64,000 nucleotides of DNA from Candidatus Hydrogenedentota bacterium. GTDB taxonomy: Bacteria; Hydrogenedentota; Hydrogenedentia; Hydrogenedentales; JAEUWI01. The notes below the pieces were generated by a model. It worked only from the letters and a program-made list of their open reading frames with translations. It had not been told where the DNA came from and made no database searches. Each line of letters starts with the position of its first letter. The first letter of the stretch is position 1. The position numbers were made by a program, and so were the translations under genes. Location: NCBI GenBank assembly GCA_019637335.1, contig JAHBVV010000002.1, forward strand, positions 186,001 through 250,000, read 5' to 3'. This document shows, one piece after another, positions 26,361 to 41,158 of the stretch.

Positions 26361-27236
26361 TTACTGCTTCGTCGACTTCTTGAAAGCCGCGTCCGCCGCC
26401 AGCTTCCGGCACACCTCCTCCGCAACCTCTTCACCGCTCTTCCCTGACAACACCACGCGTCTCATGACTTCTCTGACACTACTCAGGATTTGTTCCTGCC
26501 TGGTAGGGATGTGAATATTGCGAATGTATTCGGCCAGCGCGGTTTTCTCGGTTGGGATTGTTTCACCAGTTTTTCGCGCCTGTTCGGCTGCCTTTAGCCG
26601 ATCATGTTTTTCCCAGCCACAGGCACCCGTCAGTATGGTTTCGATTACTTCATCTGCGTCCTCCTCCGGCCAGTCTTGAGTTGCAACTCGACCATAAATA
26701 CTTCCGACCAGCCACCCGAGTTTGGCTCGAAACTCTTCATTAAGCGCGAGGACGCGGGCCGCAACAATTCTATCATAGTACGGCTCGGTAGGAACCACCA
26801 CCTGCCTGCGCAATAGGGCACAAAGCGGCTTCTCAAGGCTAAACTGATGTTCTTCGTGGAAATAGAAGTACTGGGGCTCATTGTTGTTTAGCAGCTTCTT
26901 GAGAAAACCGGCGTGCTTATCTTTGTGGTTTATTCCGCATATGCCAGCACGTTTGGAAACCTCAAGGGTCTGAGTTTTGGAGATTCTCTCTCCAATTATT
27001 TCACTCAACGAAATCGCTGGAACTAATGCTATATGATCTGCCTTTATACGCTGCTTGACCATGTCGCAACTCTGGGTCACAACAATAATATACTCTACAT
27101 TGGGAGGGAGGGTGGAAAGTTCTGCAATGACGCCGGACTGCTCCAATTCTTTTCGCTCAATTAAATCTCCCTGCTGGAGATCTCCGTTAGGCGCAGCATA
27201 CGTGAAGTGGATAGGATTTGGTCGATTAGCATCCAT
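26361..27236 (-). CDS. Uncharacterised protein with a TQSCDM motif (third gene of an accessory cassette)
   Basis: The protein has 291 residues and no signal peptide or membrane segment. I do not recognise a named family. A distinctive segment, YIIVVTQSCDMVKQ, lies near residues 49-62, with a second cysteine segment AGICGINHKDKH near 97-108. Together these could form a metal site, but that is inference. The C-terminal third is helical and charged. The gene lies in DNA that is clearly AT-richer than the flanking SDR and ileS genes and uses more A/T-ending codons, which suggests horizontal acquisition. It follows the 87-residue gene by 27 bp and is probably co-transcribed with it and with the 219-residue gene. 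Confidence 0.75.
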   Translation of the reverse strand: MDANRPNPIHFTYAAPNGDLQQGDLIERKELEQSGVIAELSTLPPNVEYIIVVTQSCDMVKQRIKADHIALVPAISLSEIIGERISKTQTLEVSKRAGICGINHKDKHAGFLKKLLNNNEPQYFYFHEEHQFSLEKPLCALLRRQVVVPTEPYYDRIVAARVLALNEEFRAKLGWLVGSIYGRVATQDWPEEDADEVIETILTGACGWEKHDRLKAAEQARKTGETIPTEKTALAEYIRNIHIPTRQEQILSSVREVMRRVVLSGKSGEEVAEEVCRKLAADAAFKKSTKQ

Positions 27237-27263
27237 TGGTGCGCCACCCAGAACGAAAGCCCC

Positions 27264-27527
27264 TTAGAAATCTGTAGTAGTTTCGGTTTCTGGTACGCCC
27301 AAATTGTAGAGCCGATTCAGAATACGTATGCGTTCGTATTGAACATCGTATCGGACCTGCAAATCGATTGCTGCATCAGCCCGGATCACAATTTCTCTAT
27401 CCGGCAAGTTATCTCCATTTCCCTTGCCAGACTTGGCGCGCACATCCGGGTGAACTTCATCGACCTCCTTGTAATCATCAACGTATACCTCGTTAGAGGT
27501 GCCATTTGCTGGGATCGTACTAGTCAT
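27264..27527 (-). CDS. Small uncharacterised protein (second gene of accessory cassette)
   Basis: The start at ATG 27527 gives 87 residues and overlaps the stop of the upstream 219-residue gene by 8 nt, which suggests translational coupling. The protein is acidic, with a probably disordered N-terminal half (TSNEVYVDDYKEVDEV) and a short helical C-terminal region (VRYDVQYERIRILNRLYNLG). A longer start at 27554 is possible. No family is recognised. Size and position would suit an adaptor or antitoxin-like partner of the flanking larger proteins, but nothing in the sequence proves this. Confidence 0.6.
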   Translation of the reverse strand: MTSTIPANGTSNEVYVDDYKEVDEVHPDVRAKSGKGNGDNLPDREIVIRADAAIDLQVRYDVQYERIRILNRLYNLGVPETETTTDF

Positions 27528-28179
27528 CGTTGAAATCCTCCAAGTCCAGTTCAAAGTTGTAGACTTTCTTCAATAATTCGAGTCCTTTCTCGTATCGCGA
27601 GATTATCGATCCGGACAGCTTTTCCTTCAATTCGTCAGGGCGGTCATTTGCTGATATGGACCGGTGAAAGTTCATATCAATATCTACCTTGACGTCCTCG
27701 ATCAAGGCCAGCGTGAGATTGAGAATTGTCTGGTCGTCAATTTTTATTTTTCGAAAAATTTTCCTGTCTAAAGTCTCGCAATCGAACTTACTATACTTCT
27801 CATAGTCGTCGGCATTGAAGAGGCTGTGATCAAAACCTCCACTCGAATCATCAAGGAAATGGAAATTGACCCCATAGCCTGTTACCGGTGTGTGGGGAAG
27901 TGTTTCGAGTGTCTTTAGAGCGACATCTTCGAGAATCTTTAAGTCCTCCTCGTTGCCGGCCGCGGGATGAAACACGATGCGATCTTGAGCGGGGACGAGA
28001 GTGAAGCGCTCCGTTATCATCCGAAGTCGAACAGGGAATCCCCTGCTGAATCCGACTTGGATCTTGATATCGCTTTCATCTTTTTCGATTAAATTCTTTG
28101 CAACCCACTCCGCACTGAAAATGTGAGGATTCCACTGGCCCGTTATGACTATCGACCACTGCTCGGTCATTGCCTTCAT
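27520..28179 (-). CDS. Uncharacterised protein (first gene of accessory cassette)
   Basis: The protein has 219 residues (an alternative start lies at ATG 28170) and appears soluble. The central segment HTPVTGYGVNFHF (near residues 94-106), preceded by a beta-rich part with VRLRMITERFTLVPAQDR, recalls an unnamed family of about 220 residues with a TPVxxxGxN pattern. This is from memory and unverified. The C-terminal part is helical and acidic, ending YNFELDLEDFNDD. It is the first gene of the presumed three-gene operon and begins about 90 bp after the ileS stop on the same strand, with no terminator seen between. Its codon use is AT-rich compared with ileS. Function unknown. Confidence 0.72.
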   Translation of the reverse strand: MKAMTEQWSIVITGQWNPHIFSAEWVAKNLIEKDESDIKIQVGFSRGFPVRLRMITERFTLVPAQDRIVFHPAAGNEEDLKILEDVALKTLETLPHTPVTGYGVNFHFLDDSSGGFDHSLFNADDYEKYSKFDCETLDRKIFRKIKIDDQTILNLTLALIEDVKVDIDMNFHRSISANDRPDELKEKLSGSIISRYEKGLELLKKVYNFELDLEDFNDD

Positions 28180-28272
28180 GGTAAGTACCCCAATCTAGCC
28201 GTTGCATTCCAACCTAACAATACGCTGGCGTCAGCTTTCATTTCAAAGTTCAGGGGGCTGTCGATTCACGTC

Positions 28273-31656
<3,384 letters not shown>

Positions 31657-32045
31657 GAGAAATGCTTTCCTGGCTGAAATCTTGTGGTATCGCCGCGCGG
31701 CGGCAACCGAAAGGCCACCGGTGGAAATCCACTGGCGCCTGGCGTTCGCGCGGATGGTGGCGGGGCCGCAACACGCTCCCCGCCATCACTCCGCCCGAAG
31801 TCCCGCGGGCGGCGGCCATTATTGCTAAATCAAATCGGCATGCACACTTCCAGACGATTTAAGAAGGATTTCGCGGCACGCGAAAGGAAATAGCATGGAA
31901 AAACACGCCGGGCTGAATATGATCGCCTTTTGGTGCGGGGGGGTGCAAGTTTTGGGCGGCGGACGGTCAGCGCAAGCGCCACGAATTCAAGGCGCAACCG
32001 ATAGGGGACGGGAGGATGTGAAGCAGGAATTGGCACAGGGCGGCC
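31657..32045. other. Intergenic region upstream of ileS, no gene seen
   Basis: This is the ileS 5' region and the first part of a 1.65-kb gene-free stretch. No riboswitch, tRNA or protein-coding frame can be supported. Open frames here are short and compositionally random. Confidence 0.4.
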
Positions 32046-32049
32046 CTCG

Positions 32050-32297
32050 CCGCAACCAAAGAAATGATCACCACGAAGGGCACGAAGACCACGAAGGAAG
32101 GAAGTCTCTTGAGGGGGAATTCTCCGTGCCAAAGTGTAAGGCGGCGATCCGGGTCGGGGTGCGAGATCGATGCGCGTGGCGGATCGGATTGGGAGCCACA
32201 AAGAGCACAAAGAACACAAAGAACCCAGCGCAACCTTGGGCCGCAACCGAAGAAATGATCACCACGAAGGGCACGAAGATCACGAAGGAAAGAAGTT
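32050..32297. repeat. Direct repeats with CACGAAG/CACAAAGA words
   Basis: Two near-identical copies of about 55 bp begin CCGCAACC at 32050 and 32241. Each contains GATCACCACGAAGGGCACGA followed by more CACGAAG words. Between them lies a run of CACAAAGA-type words (about 32198-32222). No coding sense; probably intergenic tandem slippage products. Confidence 0.75.
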
Positions 32298-32530
32298 GGA
32301 GAAGGAGTAACACTTTAGCGGAATGAAGCACCCACCGCCTTGGAGACGAATCTGGGTCATGACGGGCGTGAGTAGCAGGATCGTGGACATTCTTGTCCGC
32401 GGCAGGATGGGCGCACGACATCTCGTGATCGATGTATACGTAAAGAGGCGCGGGTCCCCAATGCTCTCGGTCCTGGGGACGCCGGGATTCTATTCCAGAC
32501 CACTCACGTCGCTTTATTTCCCGATCTCCC

Positions 32531-32962
32531 GTTGCCGCGGACAAGAATGTCCACGATCCTTGCCTGCGGCGCTTGGACAGGCGGGACGCCTATCCTACAT
32601 TTGCGCCTTTGGGCGCTGAACACAGCCGGGACGCCCGCCTCCGGCGCGTCATGGAGCTGTGCCACTTTCCCTTCGGGGTGGTTTTGGCGGGGGTGAGGGG
32701 AACTTTTTGGGGATGGCTCCCGTTGCCGCGGACAGGAATGTCCGCGATCCTTTGCGCCTCTCGGCGCATTGGACAGGCGGGACGCCTATCCTACAATTTG
32801 CGCCTGGCGGCGCTGAACACAGCCAGGACGCCCGCCTCCGGCGCGTCATGGAGCTGTGCCACTTTCCCTTCGGGGTGGTTTTGGCGGGGGTGAGGGGAAC
32901 TTTTTGGGGGTGGCTCCCGTTGCCGCGGACAGGAATGTCCGCGATCCTTTGCCGCGCTTCCT
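32531..32962. repeat. Tandem repeat, period about 197 bp, just over two copies
   Basis: The segment CGCTGAACACAGCC occurs at 32614 and 32811. GTTGCCGCGGACA starts at about 32531, 32722 and 32919. GGACAGGCGGGACGCCTATC lies at 32575 and 32771. Each unit contains the hairpins AGGCG-GGA-CGCCT and GCGGACAGGAATGTCCGC. Open frames on both strands are periodic artefacts. The GACAGGCGGGACGCC element also ends repeat cluster B at 13.05 kb. Confidence 0.85.
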
Positions 32963-32964
32963 CG

Positions 32965-33300
32965 TATGTTAACGCGAATGGACACGAATGAAGAAGGGAG
33001 CGTTTTGCTTTGGAAACCCGAGGCTGTGTTCACGGCATCAATGGGCTGTTCGAACCCGCCGCTCACCCTGCCTCGGCCCGGCAGGCCAGGCCACGTTGGC
33101 GGGTGATGAACGTGTGGGGCATTTGTGTATTCACGACGGGCGTCGAGATGGGACGGGAAGCCCACCCTCACCGCACAAGCGGATGACGGAGTTCGAGAGG
33201 GCGGATTACAGGGCGGTGGCCCATTGCGGGTGGAACAGCGCGCGTGTGATGCGGATGCCCAATCCGGTCGAAAGCGATTGCCTCGGGCTGGGGGGCGTGG
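32965..33300. other. Intergenic stretch with one dispersed short repeat
   Basis: The words TTAACGCGAATGGACACGAA (32969-32988) match, in reverse orientation, the sequence at 9515-9535 that terminates the transposase remnant. No gene or terminator is recognised in the rest. Confidence 0.5.
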
Positions 33301-33307
33301 CGGCGGA

Positions 33308-33883
33308 CTACTCGGCGGGCTCAGCCTTCTTGAAGCGCACCAGGTCAATGTCTCCGATGCCGCCGGACTCGCCGTCCTTGTCCATCATGAGTTTCATGCG
33401 CTGGACGCCGGCCTTCAGGGTGACGCCCTCCACTTTCAAGGTTTCCAGCTTGTCCCAGCCGCCGGTATCCGGAATGGTGATGGGCCCGGTGACGTCGACG
33501 CCGTCGAACTGGATATGGAAGGTTCCGCCGGGCTTGTTGGAGGCGACGGGAATCTCCAGCACGTACTCGCCGGCCTCTTTCACCTCGACGGTGTAGATCA
33601 GCCATTCGGTTTCGCGAATCCAGCCGATGCCGTGTTTGTTGGAGGCGTCGGGCCGGGCCTCGATGTCCACGCCGGTGGGTTCGCGGTAATCCGCGCCATG
33701 GTTCACGTCGTCCACATCGAAGTAGGCGACGCCCGCCGGGCCCTCGTCGAAGTGCTCCGCCTCCACCACCCCGGGGATGACCTGCATCTTGCCCTTGTAC
33801 GGCTTCGGCTCGGGCTTTTCCGCCCATGCCGGGGCAATCAGCGGGGAAACGGCGGCCAGGGTGAGGATGGCGAATCGATGCAT
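33308..33883 (-). CDS. Secreted CBM6-like carbohydrate-binding protein
   Basis: ATG at 33883 gives 191 residues. Residues 1-22 form a signal peptide (cleavage near PAWAEK). The remainder looks like a single CBM6/DUF5010-type beta-sandwich. The starting strand IPGVVEAEHFD (near 38) is followed by DVNHGADYREPTGVDIE (near 60), WLIYTVEVKEAGEYVLEI (near 92) and a closing GGIGDIDLVRF. Such domains usually ride on glycosidases; here the domain stands alone. The next gene upstream on the same strand is the TPR membrane protein (stop at 33973, 90 bp away), so they may be co-transcribed. Ligand unknown, probably a polysaccharide. Confidence 0.8.
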   Translation of the reverse strand: MHRFAILTLAAVSPLIAPAWAEKPEPKPYKGKMQVIPGVVEAEHFDEGPAGVAYFDVDDVNHGADYREPTGVDIEARPDASNKHGIGWIRETEWLIYTVEVKEAGEYVLEIPVASNKPGGTFHIQFDGVDVTGPITIPDTGGWDKLETLKVEGVTLKAGVQRMKLMMDKDGESGGIGDIDLVRFKKAEPAE

Positions 33884-33972
33884 GAGGGTGAGGTCCTTTA
33901 TCTGTGGGCTGCGGTGCGGGGGCGCGCGCGACGGCCCGCCAGCGCGCGGGAGCCATTGGACTTTTTCGGCGA

Positions 33973-35316
33973 TCAGCCCTGCGGGGCGCCGCCGCCGGAA
34001 AGGTTGATGAGCACAAAGACAAGCACGGCGGCCAACGCGGCGATGACTACGTAGAGCAGCACGGAGCGGTTTCCGGCGGCTTCCGCCTTGAACAGCGCCC
34101 CGATATCCGGGTACTCCAGCGCGAGGGTCTCTTCCACTTTCCGCCATTCGCCGACCCGATCCCGCTTGCACAGGGCGGTTTTGGGAACGGTTCCGGTCTT
34201 GATGGCGCGGACGATTTCGTGAATCTCGCTCGCCTCGAAGATGACGTCGCCGTAGCTGTCCGCGAATTCCCACATGTGGCCGAGCTTGTGCCGGGTGCGG
34301 AATTCAATGATCCGCTGCGCGAGGGCGTTCTTGGCCTCAAATTCGCGGGTGCTGCTATACAGGCGCTCCAGGAAGCGCAGACCGTGCTGGGCCTCGCCAT
34401 TGGCCGCCATCGCCTGCGCCAGGGTATCGACCACCACGGGGTCGTCGGCGCCGCCCAGTTCGTAGGCGCGGCGGATATGATCCAGCGCGCGCTTCGGATC
34501 CTGGATGCCCTCGCCCCCCTCCAGATAGATTCGCGCCATGAGCCGGTGGGCCGGGCAGCTGTCCGGCTGTTCGGCGAGCACCTGCGCCAGCTTGTCCTTG
34601 ACGCCGGCGTAGTCGCCCTGGCGGAGCTTGCGCTCGAGCTCCAGCAGCTTGCCCTCGGATTGGGAGGCGGTGGATGGCGCGTCGGCGTTCATACCGACGA
34701 CCATCGTCTCCGCGTAGGACTCTTCCTGAGTGATACAGGTCGCCATGCTTCCGGGGACCACGTGGTGCGGCTCGACCTGGATCAGCATGATGGCCTTCTG
34801 GCCGGCGCGGACCATCTTCAAGGGGGTCTCGGCCGTGCCAATGCGAACGATCGGCGCGACGAGCGGCATGCCGCTCTCGGTGACCAGGGTAAGGGAATCG
34901 CCCGTTCGGAAGGCGCCGGACTTGACATGGCCGGTGATAGTGGTTTCATCCGTGGACTTGGGAAAGGCCGATTCGATGACCAGCACATTTCCCGTCAGGT
35001 CGGCGGAACTGTCGGCCGGCGGGGCCTCCGGGAAATCGTAGCCGGAATCGGAATGCGGGGGCTGTTCCTTCAGAAGGCGCTTCAGTTCGAGGTCCTTGTC
35101 GCGTTCCAACTTGCCGTCAATCCGGGCGAAGTGCTCGCGGGCCTCGTCCTTCCGGTCCAAATGCGCCAGGCAAACGCAACGGTGGTAGGTCACGTGGCGG
35201 CTGTTCGGGCGTTCGGCGTCCAGGTGTTCAAACTTGTCCAGGGCATCCGCGTACGCCTGGGCCTCAAAGAGTTTCACGGCGTCGATATACAGCGCTTTGG
35301 CTTCTTCGTTCGTCAT
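33973..35316 (-). CDS. TPR protein with EF-Tu domain 2-like barrel and C-terminal membrane anchor
   Basis: ATG at 35316 is preferred over a TTG at 35337 (447 aa). Residues 1-75 look like TPR helices. Residues about 110-182 form a beta-barrel pattern resembling domain 2 of translational GTPases (TITGHVKSGAFRTGDSLTLV and a later VRAGQKAIMLIQ), but no GTPase domain is present. A second TPR block spans about 205-330. A GYF_2/DUF4339-like segment lies near 360-395 (IVRAIKTGTVPKTAL and a GEWRKVEE end). A final hydrophobic helix at about 420-440 with a short Gly-rich tail implies a tail-anchored membrane protein. The barrel and GYF calls are pattern-based and tentative. Confidence 0.72.
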   Translation of the reverse strand: MTNEEAKALYIDAVKLFEAQAYADALDKFEHLDAERPNSRHVTYHRCVCLAHLDRKDEAREHFARIDGKLERDKDLELKRLLKEQPPHSDSGYDFPEAPPADSSADLTGNVLVIESAFPKSTDETTITGHVKSGAFRTGDSLTLVTESGMPLVAPIVRIGTAETPLKMVRAGQKAIMLIQVEPHHVVPGSMATCITQEESYAETMVVGMNADAPSTASQSEGKLLELERKLRQGDYAGVKDKLAQVLAEQPDSCPAHRLMARIYLEGGEGIQDPKRALDHIRRAYELGGADDPVVVDTLAQAMAANGEAQHGLRFLERLYSSTREFEAKNALAQRIIEFRTRHKLGHMWEFADSYGDVIFEASEIHEIVRAIKTGTVPKTALCKRDRVGEWRKVEETLALEYPDIGALFKAEAAGNRSVLLYVVIAALAAVLVFVLINLSGGGAPQG

Positions 35317-35610
35317 GCCCGACTCCCAACGCGTCAAGGTAATCTCTTTACAAAAGAAATTCTATCACACAATGTAATCCAACCTGTACAGCCCATGCAA
35401 ATCGTCTCACGAAGCGCACATGGGCGGCCTCGGCCTCTCCTCCCGGGCATCTTGATCCTATCGGTCCGGCAACAGATCACGTGGTACAATGTAGCGGGTG
35501 GCGCCTTACATGGATGCCGCATATCCGATACTGAATTGTTATAATCGCCTGTCATTCGCCTGGGACCGCCCGGTCGAGCGCGGGCCCCATCCCCTCACGG
35601 AGTGTATTAC

Positions 35611-39780
<4,170 letters not shown>

Positions 39781-39811
39781 CGGCGGCGGCTGACTAACCG
39801 CAAACGTTGAT

Positions 39812-39860
39812 GCGGCCCGGAAACGCGATGGTATCGCGTATCCGGGCCGCTTGTGTTTTC
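39812..39860 (+). terminator. Rho-independent terminator after the giant secreted protein
   Basis: Stem GCGGCCCGGA/TCCGGGCCGC (39812-39850) contains an inner stem ACGCGAT/ATCGCGT and is followed by TTGTGTTTTC. It lies 31 bp after the stop on the + strand. Confidence 0.7.
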
Positions 39861-39880
39861 AGGGAAACGCGGCGGCGCAC

Positions 39881-39920
39881 AAAAGAAACGCGCGGCCCGC
39901 CGTGGAGACGGACCGCGCGT
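39881..39920 (-). terminator. Rho-independent terminator of rplJ-rplL
   Basis: On the minus strand, stem ACGCGCGGTCCG/CGGGCCGCGCGT (39920-39888, one G-T pair) is followed by TTTCTTTT. It lies 27 bp after the rplL stop. Confidence 0.75.
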
Positions 39921-39946
39921 GAAAACGCAATCGCGGATGGCGCGAA

Positions 39947-40342
39947 TTAGACGCCTTTGAGTTCGACCACCGCGCCGGAGCCTTCGAGCTGCTCCTTGAT
40001 CTTGTTCGCCTCGTCCGCGGAGACCTTCTCCTTGATGGTCTTCGGGCAGCCGTCGACGATTTCCTTGGCTTCCTTGAGTCCCAGGCCGCCGATTTCCTTC
40101 ACCAGCTTGATCACCGCGATCTTCTGGGAGCCGTGCTCCTTCAGGATCACGTCGAAGGCCGTCGGGCCCGCCGCAGCGGCGCCGTCGTCGCCAGCGGCAG
40201 CCGCCATGGGCATGGCGCCCATCATCATCGGGGCGGCCGCTTCGACGCCGAACTTCTCTTCCAGCGCCTTGACCAGCTCGCTCAGTTCAAGCACGGAAAG
40301 CTCCGCAATGCTGTCAATAATCGAATCCAACTTCTCAGACAT
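39947..40342 (-). CDS. rplL: Ribosomal protein L7/L12
   Basis: This 131-residue stalk protein recruits translational GTPases to the ribosome. The N-terminal dimerisation helices (about 1-35), an Ala/Gly-rich hinge (about 38-60) and the C-terminal domain with [14 protein letters not shown] (near 90-103) are all present. The usual P-K-T-I-K-E segment and the C-terminal VELKGV follow. It lies 65 bp downstream of rplJ and is followed by a clear terminator. Neither rpoB nor rpoC follows, unlike in most bacteria, where rplJL is joined to rpoBC. The sequence is otherwise ordinary. Confidence 0.98.
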   Translation of the reverse strand: MSEKLDSIIDSIAELSVLELSELVKALEEKFGVEAAAPMMMGAMPMAAAAGDDGAAAAGPTAFDVILKEHGSQKIAVIKLVKEIGGLGLKEAKEIVDGCPKTIKEKVSADEANKIKEQLEGSGAVVELKGV

Positions 40343-40407
40343 GGTCTGTAATCTCCATACGGGTTAGAAATGGTGTTTGTAACATGGGTACGAGGGCAGG
40401 CGCACGA

Positions 40408-40938
40408 TTACGCCGCCTCTTCCTCGGCTGCCTTCTTCTTCTGGATCTGGTCGATAACGCTGACCAGGTTACGCGGCACGGCGTTGAGCGTTCCGACCAG
40501 GTTGCGCAGGGGCGCGGCGATGGTGCCGACGACCTGGGCCAGGAGCTGATCGCGCGACGGCAGGCTTGCCAGCGCGTTGAGCTGGTCCGCCGTGACGGGC
40601 TTTCCGCCCAGCACACCGCCCATCATGCCAACCTGCTTGGACTTCTTCGAGAACTCCTTGAGGATTTTCGCCGGGGCCACGGGGTCCGCGGAGAAGGCCC
40701 ACGCGGTGGGGCCTTCCATGCAATCGGCGGCCGATTCCAGATCGAGTTCCTTCAGTGCGCGCCGGGTCAGGGTATTCTTGTAGACCTTGTATTCCACGCC
40801 CGCTTCGCGAAGCCGCCGCCGGAGCTCGGTCACCTGCTCGACGTTGATGCCCACGTACTTGGTGGCGATGGCGATCTCGTACTTCTCAAGGCGTTCCTTG
40901 ATTTCCGATACCGACGCTATCTTTTCCGGTTTTGCCAA
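40408..40938 (-). CDS. rplJ: Ribosomal protein L10
   Basis: The start is taken as TTG at 40938, because AGGAGGTGA lies 5 nt upstream and the GTG at 40947 would fall inside that ribosome-binding site. This gives 176 residues. L10 anchors the L7/L12 dimers to the ribosome and binds its own leader RNA. The N-terminal RNA-binding fold (KIASVSEIKERLEKYEIAI and YKVYKNTLTRRALKE) and the C-terminal helix for L12 binding (ending QKKKAAEEEAA) are clear. Upstream lies a typical L10 leader with promoter and intrinsic terminator. rplK and rplA are absent upstream; the preceding gene is a glycoside hydrolase. Confidence 0.96.
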   Translation of the reverse strand: MAKPEKIASVSEIKERLEKYEIAIATKYVGINVEQVTELRRRLREAGVEYKVYKNTLTRRALKELDLESAADCMEGPTAWAFSADPVAPAKILKEFSKKSKQVGMMGGVLGGKPVTADQLNALASLPSRDQLLAQVVGTIAAPLRNLVGTLNAVPRNLVSVIDQIQKKKAAEEEAA

Positions 40939-40947
40939 AAAAATCAC

Positions 40948-41123
40948 CTCCTCTCAAGAGATTTTCAATCGCGTTCGCAATAAAAAACCCGTGTTGTCAT
41001 GAAGACAGACAACACGGGTGGAAAATCCAGAATGAATTCATCCGTCCCACGGTCTCGGCAGGATATTTAAGGCCCGGAGGCCACCGGCTGTCTGCAACAC
41101 GTAGTCGATGCGAATTTGAACGA
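40948..41123 (-). promoter_or_regulatory. Ribosomal protein L10 leader RNA
   Basis: The minus-strand sequence between the promoter and rplJ contains the L10-leader landmarks GCAGACAGCCGGTGGCC and TTAAATATCCTGCCGAGA (about 41095-41045). An intrinsic terminator follows (40981-41019). By family knowledge, free L10(L12)4 binds this leader to repress its own operon. The exact boundaries are estimates. Confidence 0.75.
40981..41019 (-). terminator. Intrinsic terminator/attenuator in the rplJ leader
   Basis: On the minus strand, an 11-bp perfect stem CCCGTGTTGTC/GACAACACGGG with a 9-nt loop is followed by TTTTTTA. It sits between the L10-binding part of the leader and the rplJ ribosome-binding site, so it would cut off transcription before the gene. 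Confidence 0.85.
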
Positions 41124-41129
41124 GGGCAG

Positions 41130-41158
41130 AGTATACCAAACGCCGGGGCCGCGATCAA
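41130..41158 (-). promoter_or_regulatory. Promoter of rplJ-rplL, overlapping the end of the upstream gene
   Basis: On the minus strand, TTGATC (41158-41153), a 17-bp spacer and TATACT (41135-41130) match the sigma70 consensus well. The -35 box overlaps the stop codon region of the glycoside hydrolase gene (stop at 41155-41157). Confidence 0.7.

Noticed and set aside
31657-31760. Possible T-box upstream of ileS
   Set aside because: No T-box consensus (TGGNACC-type) or terminator/antiterminator pair was found by eye on the minus strand.
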